Program-made: the position numbers and the translations under genes
Assembly (NCBI GenBank): GCA_023548195.1
Contig: JAJHZJ010000531.1
Span: 4,016,802-4,080,801, forward strand
Direction: 5' to 3'
Source: Bettongia penicillata ogilbyi
Lineage: Eukaryota; Chordata; Mammalia; Diprotodontia; Potoroidae
Length of the DNA: 64,000 nt
Notes under the pieces: generated by a model
Database searches by the model: none
The model's input: the letters and a program-made list of their open reading frames with translations, nothing else
Told to the model about the DNA's origin: nothing
Shown: positions 1 through 12,714 of the stretch, piece by piece
Position numbering within the stretch: the stretch's first letter is position 1
How the letters are laid out: every line of letters begins with the position of its first letter

Positions 1-3000
1 CAAAGCTAACCTGAAGATGTAGTAAATGTTAGCTCATGAAATCTAGTTTCTGACTCCCTAGAGTGTGGTGGAATGTAGACCTAGCAATGGTTTGGTTAGG
101 TTAGATCAATATAAAGAGGCTGGCTAATCAAGGCACACAAAACAAAAATCTACTACCTTGAGCAAATTACTGACCTAATTATTCAATTTCCACTGAACTT
201 TGTGCTGTATCAGCAGTCTAAATATGTTCCCAAGTATAGTTTTTTGGGGAAATGTAACTATAAATACTGATGGAAGTTTGGAGGTGATCAATAAATGTCA
301 AAAGAGTAAGTTAAAAGTTCTCATTCATCAACTCTAAGCCAGCTTGAGGGCATTTTAACAGTAACTTCCAACTTTTCATTTATAACCCCTGGCTCAGAAT
401 CCACAGTTCTGACCTCAGACAGACTGGGTTTGGAGGAAACTTCTTGGAGGTTTTCTTCATAGTTGATGATATCAGTAACTCAGGTGTGCCTCTAAAGTTA
501 CCTTTCAAAATTCCCCAAAAAGGTCCCCGCTCCTATACGAACATCAGCTTTTCAAGGTACAAGACATTGAATGAATTATTAATGAGCAAAAATTATAGGA
601 AGGACTTGTCTCTAATCCCATAGTCAACCAAGAAAACTATCTTCTCTGGTGGGAGTCACATATAGACTTTGGGTATCACCCTGCGTTTGAAGTCTCCCTC
701 TGTGGGAAAATAACTAAATTTCCCAGAAAGTTTAGCAATTTATTCCTTTGTTGATCCCCTTTCCCAAAAGACTTCTGTAATTTCTCCAGGCTTGTAATAC
801 TATCCTGGGGTTGAGGCTGAGGCCTCCACATATGGGAAAAGAACTTAAAGTTTCTACAGAGTTAATTCCTCTCCCCTGGCCCTGCCCAGCCCTCATGATC
901 AATGAAAGGCACAGTCTGAGTTTTCTCCTCTTCTTTCTGTGGCTGCCTCCAGCCTCCACCACCCACCACCCACCCCCACTCCACATCATTCTTTCTTTGG
1001 GGCCATCATGTAGAATTCAGTGACAAGGTCTCATCACTCCATTGCATTGCTAGTGCAGCATCTGTAGCTGCCATCTGCTTCTAATTATCTGGCTTTCTCA
1101 AAGAGAATTATAGCTCCTTCCCCCCACTACTAACCTGCCTTTGAGTTAGTTAACAAATATTCAGCTCTTTTGATACCCAAAAGTTAGCCAACAAATGGAT
1201 CCCTAAACAGCGATGAAAACCTGGCTCACCTGATTCAACTTATGATTTCCAGAATTCATTCCTAGTCAATTTCGGTAACTGCATTCTTCTCACTTCTCTC
1301 CAGACTGTGGGTGAAGTAGATTGACTGTGTCCTCAACCTTCATGGTACTATCCTCTGTTAAATCTTTTTGACTTTAGGTGAAAACACTTGTGCCCTATTT
1401 TCCAATTACCTTTCCATCTCCCTTCATCCCCAACCTCCACTAGGTTATATGATTATACTGATGCTCCAAGAAATATCAAGAAAACACTAGAAAAATCTGA
1501 GGAAAAGGGGCAAACCTGAACCCCCAGTGAATGGTCATTCACCTACTGGGATGTCAATGGCTTATGTTTCCATTATACTTCTAATAGTGAAGCAGGCTGA
1601 GATTGTTCCTTTATGTTAGCTTTCAGAAAAGCTTTTCCTTCACTCTGACCTGACACAGTTCCATCTCTTCATTTTTCCCTTTAGCCTATAGTATGTATAA
1701 AGAGCTAAAAAGCCATTGCATGTTTTAAGAAATAAATATGGTTTCCAAGGAGCAGTCAGAAAGTGGACCAGAATATTTATATGTTTGCAAAAAGTTCTCA
1801 CCAGAGAAGTGTTTTGGATTTCTCCCATATTTCAAGGATAAAAGTTTCACAATAGGACAGCAACAATTATACAGTTTTGAATTTGAATTGTGTTTTGAAT
1901 TTGTGTTCCAAGAAAAACTATCAAAGGTCTTTCTCCTCCTCCTTCCCCCCCCCACAACCCTCGTCCAAAGAAGGATTATATAAACATGTCTGATATTTAA
2001 TGACACTTTCAACATTGGTAATCACAATTGGGGAAACAATTTTAATCTCATGCTAACCTCAGCATTCAGCACAGTGCCCAGCACATAGTAGATGCTTAAT
2101 TAATGTTTATTAATTGATCATAAATATCCTAATTTGAAAAATGGTGATTGGATCTGGGCAGTAACTTTTTTTTTTTTTTGGCTCTTAAATATCACTTAGA
2201 CTTCCTGCTCATGACTAGTATATTCCTACGTTAACTCAATACACTTTACTGTAGTTTATCTTGCTATCAGTCAGTAAATTCAGAACATTCCAAATGGATC
2301 CCCCACCACACAAGCCCCTTAAAGATTGGCATACAAGCAGCACCTTACATTAATAGAAGCCTAAATGCATCAGGGAATCATTACATATATTCTAATTGCA
2401 CCTCAGCCAGTCGGAAGATTACAAATGATTGATTAGGGAAATACATGATGCAGACATATTGAGGCCATATGCCTAGGGTGTTTCTTTTTAGCTTTCCACC
2501 ATAAAACAATAAGAGAGAAATTCTTGCCAAAAGATATAGTTCTAGACATAAATCCACTAGATGCTAAAACCACTCAAATTGCTTCATCTTACCAATATTT
2601 TCCTGGAGAAAAATGTTTTTTTTCTTACATGAAGCAATCATAATTTAAAATAAAAAGGTCATTTAGAATATTTAAGAGAAATTTGTAAATATTAATGATG
2701 TGAATTTACTGTTCTGATTAGGGTTATAAGAACATCATATAATGTAAGATATAATCCCTGTAAACACTAAAAGTTCCTGCATATTTCTAAACCTAGGACT
2801 CCTTGATAGCGACCCAAGTGGCAGCTTTGGGACCTCCATAAAGACCTCCTGAATGTGCCGTCTACTGTGCCTGAAATTCTTATTAGGGAATCCTTGGATT
2901 AAAGCTCTAAAGAAATGCAAATGTTACCATAGGGAGAGTGTGTTAAGATTCTAATACCTCAGTTTGAATTATTGAATTGTCAGTTACCTAATTTAATCCC

Positions 3001-3884
3001 ATCAGCGATCACATGGATGTGAATGTGAGGTCATGATAAGTGTCTACATTGATAGGATGCTCCAAAGGCCTTGACTAAAATCCCTGATTAAACTTCAACT
3101 TAAACTCTTCTGACAGCTGCCACATAACCCACTGTCTTGAATTGTGGGGGGAAGGGAAGTGTTTGGATTGGGATTTAACTGATGGGAAGGGGCATGTTAC
3201 AGGTAAGATTTAAGGTGGGAAGAGGTGAAGGAAAAGTTTAGAGCATAGAACCCTCCCCAAACTGGTGGAATCTCACACGGCTGGCCCCAGAGAGCTAGGG
3301 GTGAGCATTAGGGTTCTGGATTCTTGTAAAAGATGGAGATGGCAATGATATGGCAGAAGAAAATACAGCAAAAGAGATAGAGGAGGGCTAAAGATAGACG
3401 TTGCTCATTTCACAATTTTGCCTCAAAGTTGCACCTGTAAGATAGACTTATCATTCTGCCTCTCAGAGGAAGAATGAAAAACTGAGTGACACCTTTAGAG
3501 AACATCTTAGAAACTGGTGCTTAAGATCTCCAAATGAAGTAGTTGTTGGCAGAAGAAATGTACTGCATAGTCTCACCAACACAAGTTGATTAATTTCTGA
3601 GATCTGTTCCAACTCAATTCATAAGTTGGTATGCTTGCACTGGATCATCCCTTTCTCAATCCTTCCCTTCTCCCCAAACTCAAGATGGTAGGTCATATGG
3701 CAGCTATTAGAAGAGTTTAGTTTGAATTCAGTCAAGGATGGAGTCCAGCATGCCCCAACCAAAGTGGACAGCTCTTATGAGCCCAAGTTCACATCCACTA
3801 TGATCATTGATGGAACTAGTGAACCTCGATTATGTGTTTCATGATGATGTCCTTGGTTATCAAATGTTTTTCTCTCTTCTTCAG
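1..3884 (+). other. SLC6A3: SLC6A3 intron (3' part of the intron before the fourth-last exon)
   Basis: No exon was found here. The preceding DAT exon, which would encode the end of transmembrane helix 10, is not visible, so it must lie upstream of the window. A MIR/L2-type 3' tail (GTGCCCAGCACATAGTAGAT-like, about 2066-2125) is present. The rest is AT-rich unique or unrecognised old-repeat sequence. The interval ends in a pyrimidine-rich tract and the acceptor TTCTTCAG at 3877-3884. Confidence 0.75.
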
Positions 3885-3985
3885 GGGTTGGTCAGTTCAG
3901 TGATGACATTAAACAAATGATAGGTCGGAGACCTGGCTTGTATTGGCGGCTTTGCTGGAAGTTTGTCAGCCCTTGTTTTCTTTTG
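3885..3985 (+). CDS. SLC6A3: Dopamine transporter (SLC6A3), fourth-last exon
   Basis: This exon of the Na+/Cl--coupled dopamine reuptake transporter encodes the cytoplasmic loop after helix 10 and most of helix 11. It is 101 nt long, flanked by TTCTTCAG and the donor GTAAAA. Two bases complete a codon begun upstream. Thirty-three codons follow, starting [11 protein letters not shown] and ending in SPCFLL. The same block ([27 protein letters not shown]) is characteristic of mammalian DAT and distinguishes it from NET and SERT. The exon ends in phase 0. Differences from human DAT that I recall are conservative (K for Q, I for T in the loop). The protein acts in the plasma membrane of dopaminergic neurons. 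Confidence 0.96.
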
Positions 3986-5458
3986 GTAAAATAATGTTCT
4001 TTTAATATTTTTAAAGGATAATTGTGTGGCAATTTTTCATTCTTCAGAGGTCTTTATCAGTCTTTACCATTCGCCCTTCTTCATTGCCTTCTACAAACAG
4101 ACACATTCCTTTGGATTTTAAAGAGGAAGCAGGCTTGATGGATTTTAAAGGGAAAAGCAGGGAAAGAGTGTTTGGAGAGCTGATAAACCTGAGTCCTAGG
4201 TCTGATACTGACTTTATGATCTTGGACAAGTGATTTAACCTTTATAAAATGAGTACATTGGTATAAATTATTTCTAAATTTCCTATAAACTGTCAGATTC
4301 TCTATAAGTAAACTGCAGGAATTTAGAGTATATAATAAAGAAGGGTTACCAGGGCTGTTTTGAAAGAAGGGAATTTATAGGTAAAATTTGTCATATGTTT
4401 CCTTAGTGATACCTCCAGAAATGGTTCAGTATTGGTACTTCTTTTTAAAGGCCATACATCCAGGATCCTTCTGAGCTTTTTTTTTCTAATTTCTTCTTTT
4501 TGTGCCTACCTAGAAGAACACAGATTTTTAAATCTTAAAAGAGATTTCCCTTCCTAGTCTGACAAGCTTGTTTAGTAGTTACTAGCTATATTCTTGCTAC
4601 TTCTGTCCTTGTTCATTTTTTTTTATCAGAAATAATTGATACTGAATTGTCACTGAGGAAGAGATGGGACCTAAAACATGGGCATTTATGATCAAAATAG
4701 AAGAATTTAAATCTTCAAAAAGAACCATAGTAAACTTGAAAAAATCACCCTTTATGCATAAGTAATTCTAAAAACTCTACACCTATCATTTCCTTTTGTC
4801 AGGGCAGGTTATTTCCCATGGTTTCACTGTGCTTATAATGAAGTAAAGGTCAGTGATTCAATCCCAGTACTGTCCAGTTTGATTTATGCAAATAACAAAA
4901 TGCTTTTATCCTCTGCTGCCCTATGGAGTTCTAACCCTGATCCATCCAGTGGTCACAAAGGGGAGTCACAATAGAGGATAGATGGGTCAGTGTAAACCTG
5001 TCAACATTATGAAAATAACTCAAAGCATATTTCTGCTAATGAGTCAGTAGTGTTGTTTTTGTAAGGCATTTATTCAGTGTCAGTCACCTAAATAACACCA
5101 TGCTAAGTTCTTGGGAGACTCAAAGGAGAGTTCTTACACTGCCAGAAAAATAAAATTAACATATGTGAAGCAATTAGGGAACAATTCAGAACAAGAATTG
5201 TCTTTGTTTTTTTATCCCCCACCCATAGAATTTAGCATATTAACATGTTCATAGGAGGCACCCAATAAGTATTTGTGAAGTGAGTGAATAAATACTGTGA
5301 AAAGGTCTGTGTGATAACGGTTCAGAACCACACCAATTTTACTTCTAAAATGATGGCCATTTAAAGCAATTTCATTAAAAGCCATACCATAATTAGTGGA
5401 ACAATTCTAAATTTCTCCTGTACCCTAGCTTTTTGTTTTCTGTTGAACCATTTCATAC

Positions 5459-5686
5459 ATGTTCAACTCTTTATGACCCCATTTGGGGTTTTCTTGGCAG
5501 AGATACTGGAATGGTTGGCCATTTCCTTCTCTAGTTCATTTTACAGATGAGGAAACTGAGGCAAACATGGTTAACTGGCTTGCCCAATTTCATACGGCTG
5601 GTAAGTGTCTGAGAGACCAGATCTGGATTCAAGATTTCTTGACTCCAGGTCCATTGCTCTGTTTGTTGTGCCACCTGTCTGCCCTA
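5459..5686 (-). repeat. tRNA-derived SINE with RTE-type tail (Mar1/SINE1-like)
   Basis: On the minus strand the order is a tRNA-like head (GGGCAGACAGGTGGCACAAC-like), a GTGACTTGCC-type core, the GAGCTGGAGAAGGAAATGGC-like segment, then the tail CCAAGAAAACCCCAAATGGG. This is the layout of the abundant marsupial SINE that borrows an RTE LINE 3' end. The copy is near full length and moderately diverged. Confidence 0.85.
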
Positions 5687-6616
5687 GTTTTAGAAATGTT
5701 CAAAAGAAGAATGAAATACTCCTAAAACTTCTCGTTTGGAATTCCCTTCCCTTTTCATTAGATCTCTTTTGTGTTTCTCAGCCTAAACTCTTAAAATGTG
5801 ATGATTTTGCCTGAAAGAGCTTTTCTGTCCCCTTTAAGAATTAACCCTTCAATACTGGAGAAGCTGTAGTAATGTTTTTGAAACTTATTTGAGATCAAGG
5901 GGATCTTCCCTTGTAAGAGAGAGAATTCAAGACACACTTTATGAGGCACATGAAAGACAATATCAGGAGGTTTTGGTAAGCCTCATAGGATGGATTTATC
6001 AGCTATTCATTTCCAAAACTTAGAAGAAATCTTAATAATATTGCTTGTTGTAGACATATATCACAAAATTTTGAAACTACAATCTATAAGATGACATGAT
6101 TGTTGTGTGGTAGAAGGGGAAAACAAATCATTATTATTCTATATTTATTATAATTATTTACATGGCTGATCCTTTGAGATTTCCAAAAAATCAAACTTAT
6201 TGAGAATGGTACACATGTGAAACAAGTCTCTCCCAGATGGTTTCTCTGACTTCAATCAGAGTCACAATTGCAACTCATCTGAAAGATAATTTACACCAGA
6301 TCAGAGCTGTTTGACATGTGAAATTATAGCCCTGTGGAAAACAGTTCTTTTTCATAAATGTAGTGTTTAATGCGTAACTAGTCAAATGAACCAAGAAAAA
6401 TTGTTACAATAACTGATGTGAAATTCAGCTGTACCACAACCTCATCTATCCAGAACATAGTCAGGAACAAGGAAATAAACCAAAACAGCTATTGTACAGC
6501 CAAAATAATTACAAAATCAAAGCACTAAAATTCATGCACTTTATTCCCAAGCAAGCTTCTCAGGCTCTTATTTACATTTATATCAGTCTGGAAGCATTTG
6601 ATATAGAACGAATAGC

Positions 6617-6945
6617 CACACAGTATATGGCAAAGAACATTGGCCTTGAGATCAGAAGACCTAGATTCAAGTCCCATGCTGTCACTGAGCTGTGTGACTT
6701 TAGACGAGTCACTTAACTATACTGAATGTCAATTTCTTCATCTGTTAAATGAGTTAATTATAGTTCACGTAATAGAAAGAGTGCTGACCTTGGAGTCAGC
6801 AAGGACTTGAGTTCATATCCCATTCTGACATTAGCTGGGCAACCACAGGTAGATCACTTAGTCTCTTTGAGCTTTAGTTTTGTAAAATGGGGACAATATT
6901 AGCTGCAGTACCAACTTCATAGATACTTCACACTATTCTGTGTCA
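6617..6945 (+). repeat. Two tandem MIR/MON1-like SINE copies
   Basis: The first copy (6617-6762) has the landmarks GACCTAGATTCAAGTCCCAT and GTGTGACTTTAGACGAGTCA. The second (6768-6945) has GACTTGAGTTCATATCCCAT and AGATCACTTAGTCTC. Both are tRNA-head plus CORE-type sequences on the + strand. They are diverged, and the boundaries are approximate. Confidence 0.7.
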
Positions 6946-7524
6946 TTATAAAACACATAAGAGTTCCTGATCAATTTTCCTATTCATTATTTCTTATATT
7001 TTATAACTTTCTAGGAATTTGAAAAATTGATTCATGTATAGATTGTTAGAATAAATGGTCTTGTTAAGAAATGAACAGCAGAAAGATATTTTGTTTTTAA
7101 ATATTATGTTTTTACATGATCTTCATTTTTTTAAATATATCTCTTCTCCTTCTTATCTTAATGAATTTTTTTCTCCTCTTATCCAAAGAGCCATTTCTTA
7201 TAATGGAAATTTAAAAAGAAAGAGGCAGGGAGGAAGGTAGTTCAGAAAAACCCAGCAACTCATAACCTGAATCTGACAGCATATGTTACATTCTACATTC
7301 ATAGTCCCTCGACATTGCAAAGAAGAGAGAATGGTGTATTTTCTCTTTTCTTCAGAAGCATGCCATGTTTGGTTTCTTTTCTTTTTCTCTCTCTTTTTTT
7401 TTTTTACAAAGGATATTTAATTAAATAATCCCATAATTATTGAAAATTTGTTTAAGGAAAAAATCTAACATGTTCTAGCAAGTAAAGTGAATTTCTCCTA
7501 CTAAATAATCAGATGCTGATGCAG

Positions 7525-7770
7525 CATGGCATATTGGATGTAGCTCTGACCTTTGATTCAGGCAGACCAGATTCTGATGAGTATAGCTATGTGACTCTGG
7601 ACAAGTCACTTAACCTCTTTGACCTCAGTTTCCTTAAATATACAATGGGGATATAACAATTCATGAAATATCTTGTTTTTATACAGGATTATTGTGTAAT
7701 TTAAACAGAGATGACATGCAAAGCACTGTGTAAACTTTAAAAAGTGACAGTTAGCTATTTATTATATTTT
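7525..7770 (+). repeat. MIR/MON1-like SINE
   Basis: A plus-strand tRNA-type head (GCAGCATGGCATATTGGATG) is followed by GTGACTCTGGACAAGTCACT and a long MIR-like body ending GCAAAGCACTGTGTAAAC. It lies directly upstream of the 7847 exon. A second MIR/L2-style tail (CACACAGTAGGCACCTCATA) sits at about 7780-7810. Confidence 0.75.
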
Positions 7771-7846
7771 TCCAGTGTCTTGCACACAGTAGGCACCTCA
7801 TAAATGCTATCTCTTAACTTTTCCTCTCTCCTTCCACTGTTTTCAG

Positions 7847-8014
7847 TTTGTGGTGGTCGTTAGCATCGTTACATTCAGACCACCCAACTACGGAACGTAC
7901 ATCTTTCCAGACTGGGCCAATGTGGTGGGCTGGATAATCGCCACTTCTTCCATGGCAATGGTACCCATTTATGCCACCTACAAATTCTGCAGTTTACCTG
8001 GATCTTTTCGTAAG
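7847..8014 (+). CDS. SLC6A3: Dopamine transporter (SLC6A3), third-last exon
   Basis: A 168-nt, 56-codon, phase-0 exon between TTTTCAG and GTATGT. It begins [20 protein letters not shown], covering the end of helix 11 and the last extracellular loop. It continues through helix 12 ([20 protein letters not shown]) and ends in the start of the cytoplasmic tail (CSLPGSFRK). Nearly every residue matches mammalian DAT; the RPP and PDWAN segments are DAT-like. The last codons reach the FREK-type endocytic control motif of the C-tail, which reads FRK|K here across the splice junction, in place of the human FREK. Confidence 0.97.
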
Positions 8015-8404
8015 GTATGTATTTGGTCTAGAGCACCACACTGGGCACTGTGGTGCATTCTAGAAGTGGCCATGGTATGTCTTCATATCCTGGGTCTCAG
8101 TACTCCCTTTGGTCAGGAGGGTAAAGTGTGGAGATGATAGGAATGGTAGAAAGAGAAGGGGATGTTTGTGGAGGGGAATATAAAATGTGTACTCTCTCTC
8201 TCCGTGTGTGTGTGTGTGTGTGAAATGAACTTGGCAGTGCTGGTATAGGTGGACAGATGGTTGAATGCAGTGGAGATGAAAGTGGAGGAAAAACGATCAC
8301 CACCTCACCCTCTGGCAGATCCATTGGTTCGGCAAAGATTGAAAAATATTTGAGAAATGTTGGTCTACAGAATTCTATATGTGCATTTTTCAACACTAAC
8401 ATTC

Positions 8405-8575
8405 TTCAACACATCTTGGACTAAAACTGAGTTCTAATCTTGGTTCTGACAGTTGCATATTCTTGAGCAAACTACTTGACTTTCCTGGACTTTGGTTCAC
8501 TTATTACCAGTTGAGCAGAATGGATCCAATTAATCTCAAAGGTCTCTTTCATCTCTAAAATTCTATGAACACATA
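8405..8575 (+). repeat. MIR-like SINE in SLC6A3 intron
   Basis: A plus-strand diverged MIR: CTGAGTTCTAATCTTGGTTC, then TTGAGCAAACTACTTGACTT, then AAGGTCTCTTTCATCTCTAA and an ATTCTATGA end. It lies in the 2.7-kb intron 8015-10752. Confidence 0.65.
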
Positions 8576-9154
8576 ATTCTTAGGGGAAAAAATATTGAGG
8601 CTCACTATCCTCTTTAAAGGAACATGAAACCCATTTTAACATGGAGGAAAATTAGAGATTCCTGGAAATAATCCTGAGTTTTCATGCTGTGATATTTCTT
8701 GGAAATGGTTAAAGTTGCAATGAGCATTGAAATAATGTTGCTCAACATCAGTTCTGACAAATGGTGGGGTAGTATCTCTAGAGGAGAGAGGGAATGGGGG
8801 AGAAAAGGGGCAAGAATTGCAGTGACCTGAGGGGCCTCCTTATAGGAACAGTGGGTTTCTTATAGGGCTTAGATATAGTTACAAAGATTGAAACTAAAAC
8901 TTAGTGTCCCAAAGGTTGATTTTTATTTACTTGAACCATCTACCTAGCTGACCTACCTAGAGCTGAAATAGCTGTGTTATTGTTTTGTGTGACTTTCATT
9001 TTCATTGAACTGATTTGAAGTTTTATCAGAAAACAAACTGAATGGGTTAAACTGTTATCAGGTGACAAAACTGTCTTGAACAAGGGTTTCAAATCAGGAG
9101 TGCAAGAGCCATTTCTGGTTTGTAGCAAATTTGTACCAATCTACAAAACTTTTG

Positions 9155-9406
9155 GGGTAGTCACCTAGCTAGTAGATAGAGTGCTAAGCCTGGACTCCAG
9201 AGAACCTGAATTCAAATCTGGTTTGAAAGACTTATAGCTGTGTGACTCTGGGCAAGTCACTTAAACCTTTTTGCCTCAGTTTTCTCATCTGTGAAATGAG
9301 CTGGAGAAGGAAATGGCAAACCACTCCATTGTCTTTGTCAAGAAAACTCCAAATGTGGTCACAAAGAATAAGACATCACTGAAAACCACAACAAAACTTT
9401 TATTGC
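9155..9406 (+). repeat. tRNA-derived SINE with RTE-type tail, near full length
   Basis: A plus-strand copy with head TCACCTAGCTAGTAGATAGA, then CTGAATTCAAATCTGG, GGGCAAGTCACTTAAACC, GAGCTGGAGAAGGAAATGGC, and the tail AAGAAAACTCCAAATGTGG ending in CACAACAAAA. It is intact from head to tail and inserted in SLC6A3 intron 8015-10752. Confidence 0.88.
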
Positions 9407-10424
9407 TAGATGTCCTTCTAAAAACCTAAAGGGAGGGAGGGAGATATTAAAATTGAGAAATAACACTGAAGAATTATTGATTTTAAAAGCACTTTGTATA
9501 TCCAATAGTTACCTGCTGTAATTCTCCATGATTTAGATGAATGACAAGCACTATAACCTGGAAACCTGAGCCTCAGGAAGGTCAAGTCCAAGATTACCCA
9601 GCAATAACATGTAAAGTTATGGACTTAAAAATCTGTCACTCTTGTGTCTGTTTAGCAAGGGAAATCACTGTCAAGTCATGTCTGGCTTTGCCAGAAAAGT
9701 GGGGACAGTAATTGCTTCTCACTCAGAAGACTAAGGTTTTTGGCAAAACAGCTGTCATTTCCAAAGAACTTATAAGGAGAAAACTGGAAAAATCTTCACA
9801 AAGTTTTTGACAAATGGAAATGTGTGCTTTGTTTGTGATTTATCACACCTATATCCAATTTGTGATCATGTTTGCACAAGATCATGTTCTGTGCTTTCCA
9901 GTATGCATTTCTCTCATTTTGAACCCAGAGAAAAACAATCACCTAAGCGAGCTAGACTGTAGCAGATGGTAGATTACGGGGGAGCCGTTGAATTCTTCCA
10001 ATAATCCACTACACTTTCTACAAAAATCCAATTATTGATCAATGCGATAATTATTTTGCATGTTTTTATTTTGTTTCAAGACTATCAATTTAGAGGTATT
10101 TATTTAATACGCCTGACAATAGTGACAACCTCTTAGCCAAGAGATGTCAGCTTTTTTAAACAAAACACCCAGAGAAAGCTATTTACATCGAAGTCAAGAG
10201 TCACTAGTGATAGAATTTTAGGTTAGTAGGGAAGGTATTTGGAACAGAAGTCATAAACTTTAACTACATGAATGGCTATTTATTCCATTCATGCAGGTAC
10301 TATATTGTAGTAGAAAATGTTTCACTTTACTTATGAAATGACTTGTAAAATCTTGATGTAGGTTAAAAAGAAAAGTTACAGGTAGGACTAATCTTAAACC
10401 TCATTAGCTGAATTGTCGAAGGAA

Positions 10425-10610
10425 CTAGATCCATCAGCTCTGGGGTTAGAGGACCTGAAATCAAATCTTGGTTTTGCCACTTAGTACCTAAGTGACTTTG
10501 GTCAAATCACTTACCCTCTCTGGGCCCAAGCTTACCAACTATAGAATGAGGGTTTTTGACGAAATGTCCTGTGAAGTCCTAAATCTATGGACCTATCATC
10601 CATGAAGCTG
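10425..10610 (+). repeat. MIR-like SINE near the SLC6A3 penultimate exon
   Basis: The landmarks are GGACCTGAAATCAAATCTTG, AAGTGACTTTGGTCAAATCA and a degraded 3' body. It ends about 140 nt upstream of the exon acceptor. Confidence 0.65.
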
Positions 10611-10752
10611 ACAATCTACTAATCTGATCAATTCATAGACGAAGAGTAATTTGCTTTTTCAGAAAAGACATTGGTACAAAAATTGAAACAATCTCAATCC
10701 AGCCCTGGATATCTTCTAATACTAACTAGTATCTTCCATGGATTTCTTTCAG

Positions 10753-10824
10753 AAACTAGCTTATGCAATCACTCCTGAGAAAGAACATGGCCTGGTAGAG
10801 AATGGGGAAGTACGTCAATTCACT
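10753..10824 (+). CDS. SLC6A3: Dopamine transporter (SLC6A3), penultimate exon
   Basis: A 72-nt, 24-codon, phase-0 exon between TTTCAG and GTAAGT. It encodes the cytoplasmic C-tail from KLAYAITPEK to NGEVRQFT. This corresponds to human residues around KLAYAIAPEK...GEVRQFT, the segment that controls endocytosis and surface expression of DAT. The middle (EHGLVENGE) is the least conserved part of the DAT sequence in this window. The upstream 8015-10752 and downstream 10825-14854 introns obey GT-AG. Confidence 0.95.
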
Positions 10825-11269
10825 GTAAGTAATCACTGCTTGGGGGAGAAGGGTTTTTAACCTTGACCAGTGGCAGAAGTTTCAGTACCTCCTGACCCTG
10901 AGCATGTTCTAACATAGATAGCAACCTTCATGAATTTCTTCTGGTGAAAACATCTGTCATTTGGTGGCCCACTTTCTGATGGCAAACCTACCCACAGTTA
11001 GACTGAGCATTGAGCAACAGGTACAAAGTCCATCCCTAGGCATATGCCTAATGCCTTTCTAGCTTCTTAGGACCTGACAGAACTTGTGTTCCTCCGAGAA
11101 CTCAAGATCACCTCTAAACTATCCACCATGAGACCTCAGGTTTCAGAGAGGGTTAGGATCATATATTAAATTAATAAAAGTATATTTGTGTAAGATCAAA
11201 TACAATGATAAAATTCCTAAAAATAAATAACTAGTTATCCATAATCTCAATTGTTTGAAATAGAATTGT

Positions 11270-11350
11270 GTGTGTGTTCGTCCTTCGTTGCCAAAGAAGA
11301 CCATGCCATCAGAGAAATAATGACATAACTTGCACTTGACTTTGCTATAT
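11270..11350 (-). repeat. 3' end of the CAAAGTCAAGTGCAAGTCAT SINE family
   Basis: The reverse complement reads CAAAGTCAAGTGCAAGTTAT, then TTTCTCTGATGGCATGGTCT, then CTTTGGCAACGAAGGACGAA. It is the same family as the copies at 22.4-23.0, 26.2 and 27.4 kb. Only the 3' end is recognisable. It lies in SLC6A3 intron 10825-14854. Confidence 0.75.
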
Positions 11351-11879
11351 TATGAATATGTCAAAAGAGTAACACATCAAATCAGAGCTACAGGACATCT
11401 TGCTAGAATCACTTACACATATAACAAATGCTGCCCCAATTAGAAAGAGTAATGACCTAGCCTGCTAATTATTGAGAAACTTTCCATTCCTGTGATTAGC
11501 TGAACAATTCTGGACAGTTTAAACTCAGGAAATTTACCCTGTTATTGCCTTGACTTAAACATTCCATTTTAGCCTCTTGAGAGAAGCTGCAGTGATGCAT
11601 CTAGAGGTAGCACTAGGACACATGTCACTCTGATAGACTTTCAATATTTAGGACAGAATTGCACATTGATGCCACCCTCCTGACTTCAGAGATAGCCATT
11701 TTAGATTAAACAACTTTTAGTAAAAAAGCAAGAATTTTTCTCTTTCCATTCCCCAGTTAAGGCATAAAAGGATGAATGTACATTCCATAGAGACTTAGAT
11801 TCTACATAAAGAGAACGATCAGCTATCCTCATGTTTGCTATGGCTACTGCTTTAAACATTCCTGTAGCCAGAGAAGCTC

Positions 11880-12125
11880 AGTGATACAGTGGATGGAGCT
11901 CTGGGCCTGGAATCAGGAAGACCTGAGTTCAAATCCAGCCTCAGACACTAATCTTGGGCGTCATTTAACCTCTGTTTGACTCAGTTTCCTCAATGGTAGA
12001 ATCAGGGAAATAATAGCACTTGCCTCGCAGGGTTGGTTGTGGTAAGGATCAAATGAAAAAATATTTATAAATCACTTAGCACAATGCCTGGCATCTAGTA
12101 GGCATCTAAAAATGCTAGCTATTAT
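11880..12125 (+). repeat. MON1/MIR-type SINE, near full length
   Basis: The head CAGTGGATGGAGCTCTGGGC and box-B-like GAGTTCAAATCC are followed by the MIR-like 3' half: CTTGCCTCGCAGGGTTG, then GCACAATGCCTGGCATCTAG, ending GCTAGCTATTATT. One of the best-preserved members in the window. Confidence 0.85.
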
Positions 12126-12504
12126 TAGCCAACAACTATGCCTACACTGATTTGCTGAGGTCCTGACTACATGGTTGTCCAATAGATAAGGTTCAAAATT
12201 GGACCAAACCAAGAACTGCCATAATAATAGGGTATGACATGTCACTTGAAGCCTAAATAGCTATTTTTCCAAGTGAATCAATCCCAAGAAACTGAAACAG
12301 GCAGGCAGATAGTTATTATCATTGGTTTATATGCCTGTAATTTTTTTTATCCATAAAATCAAGATAGAGATATAGATTTTAAGTCTCTCCTATTATCTGA
12401 TTGAGAATTTAGAAATCCCTTCAGGGTTTAAATCTTAAAGATCCTTTAAATCTTAAAGTAACTGGCCAGTCCTGTGATTTGATTAGTTGGGATAAAATTG
12501 GATC

Positions 12505-12700
12505 AATTTTGATCCTTACAGTAATCCTGTGAAATAGGAGGTCTGGATATTGGTATTCTCATGGACAGATGAGGAAACTGAGGTTCAGGGAGATGATTTA
12601 CAATGCTGACAATGAAATGTTAGAGATGGGATCCAAACCCAAGGTCTCTATTCTGACTCCAAATTCAGAGTCCTATACCACACTGTCTACTGTACTAAAC
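12505..12700 (-). repeat. MIR-like SINE
   Basis: Read on + as the antisense MIR pattern: ACAGATGAGGAAACTGAGG, then GATCCAAACCCAAGGTCT, then GTCCTATACCACACTGTC. Diverged. Confidence 0.7.
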
Positions 12701-12714
12701 CACCAATCAGTTTG

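Larger units (their letters stand above)
3986..7846 (+). other. SLC6A3: SLC6A3 intron, 3.9 kb
   Basis: GT-AG intron between the helix 11 exon and the helix 11/12 exon. It contains a minus-strand RTE-tail SINE (5459-5686) and three plus-strand MIR-like SINEs (6617-6762, 6768-6945, 7525-7770), annotated separately. The rest is AT-rich with no coding signal. Confidence 0.85.

Noticed and set aside
2735..2920. Possible upstream DAT exon before 3885
   Set aside because: The exon encoding helix 10 (an EAIGVAWFY-type ending) was looked for throughout 1-3884 and not found. The short frames here have no resemblance to it.
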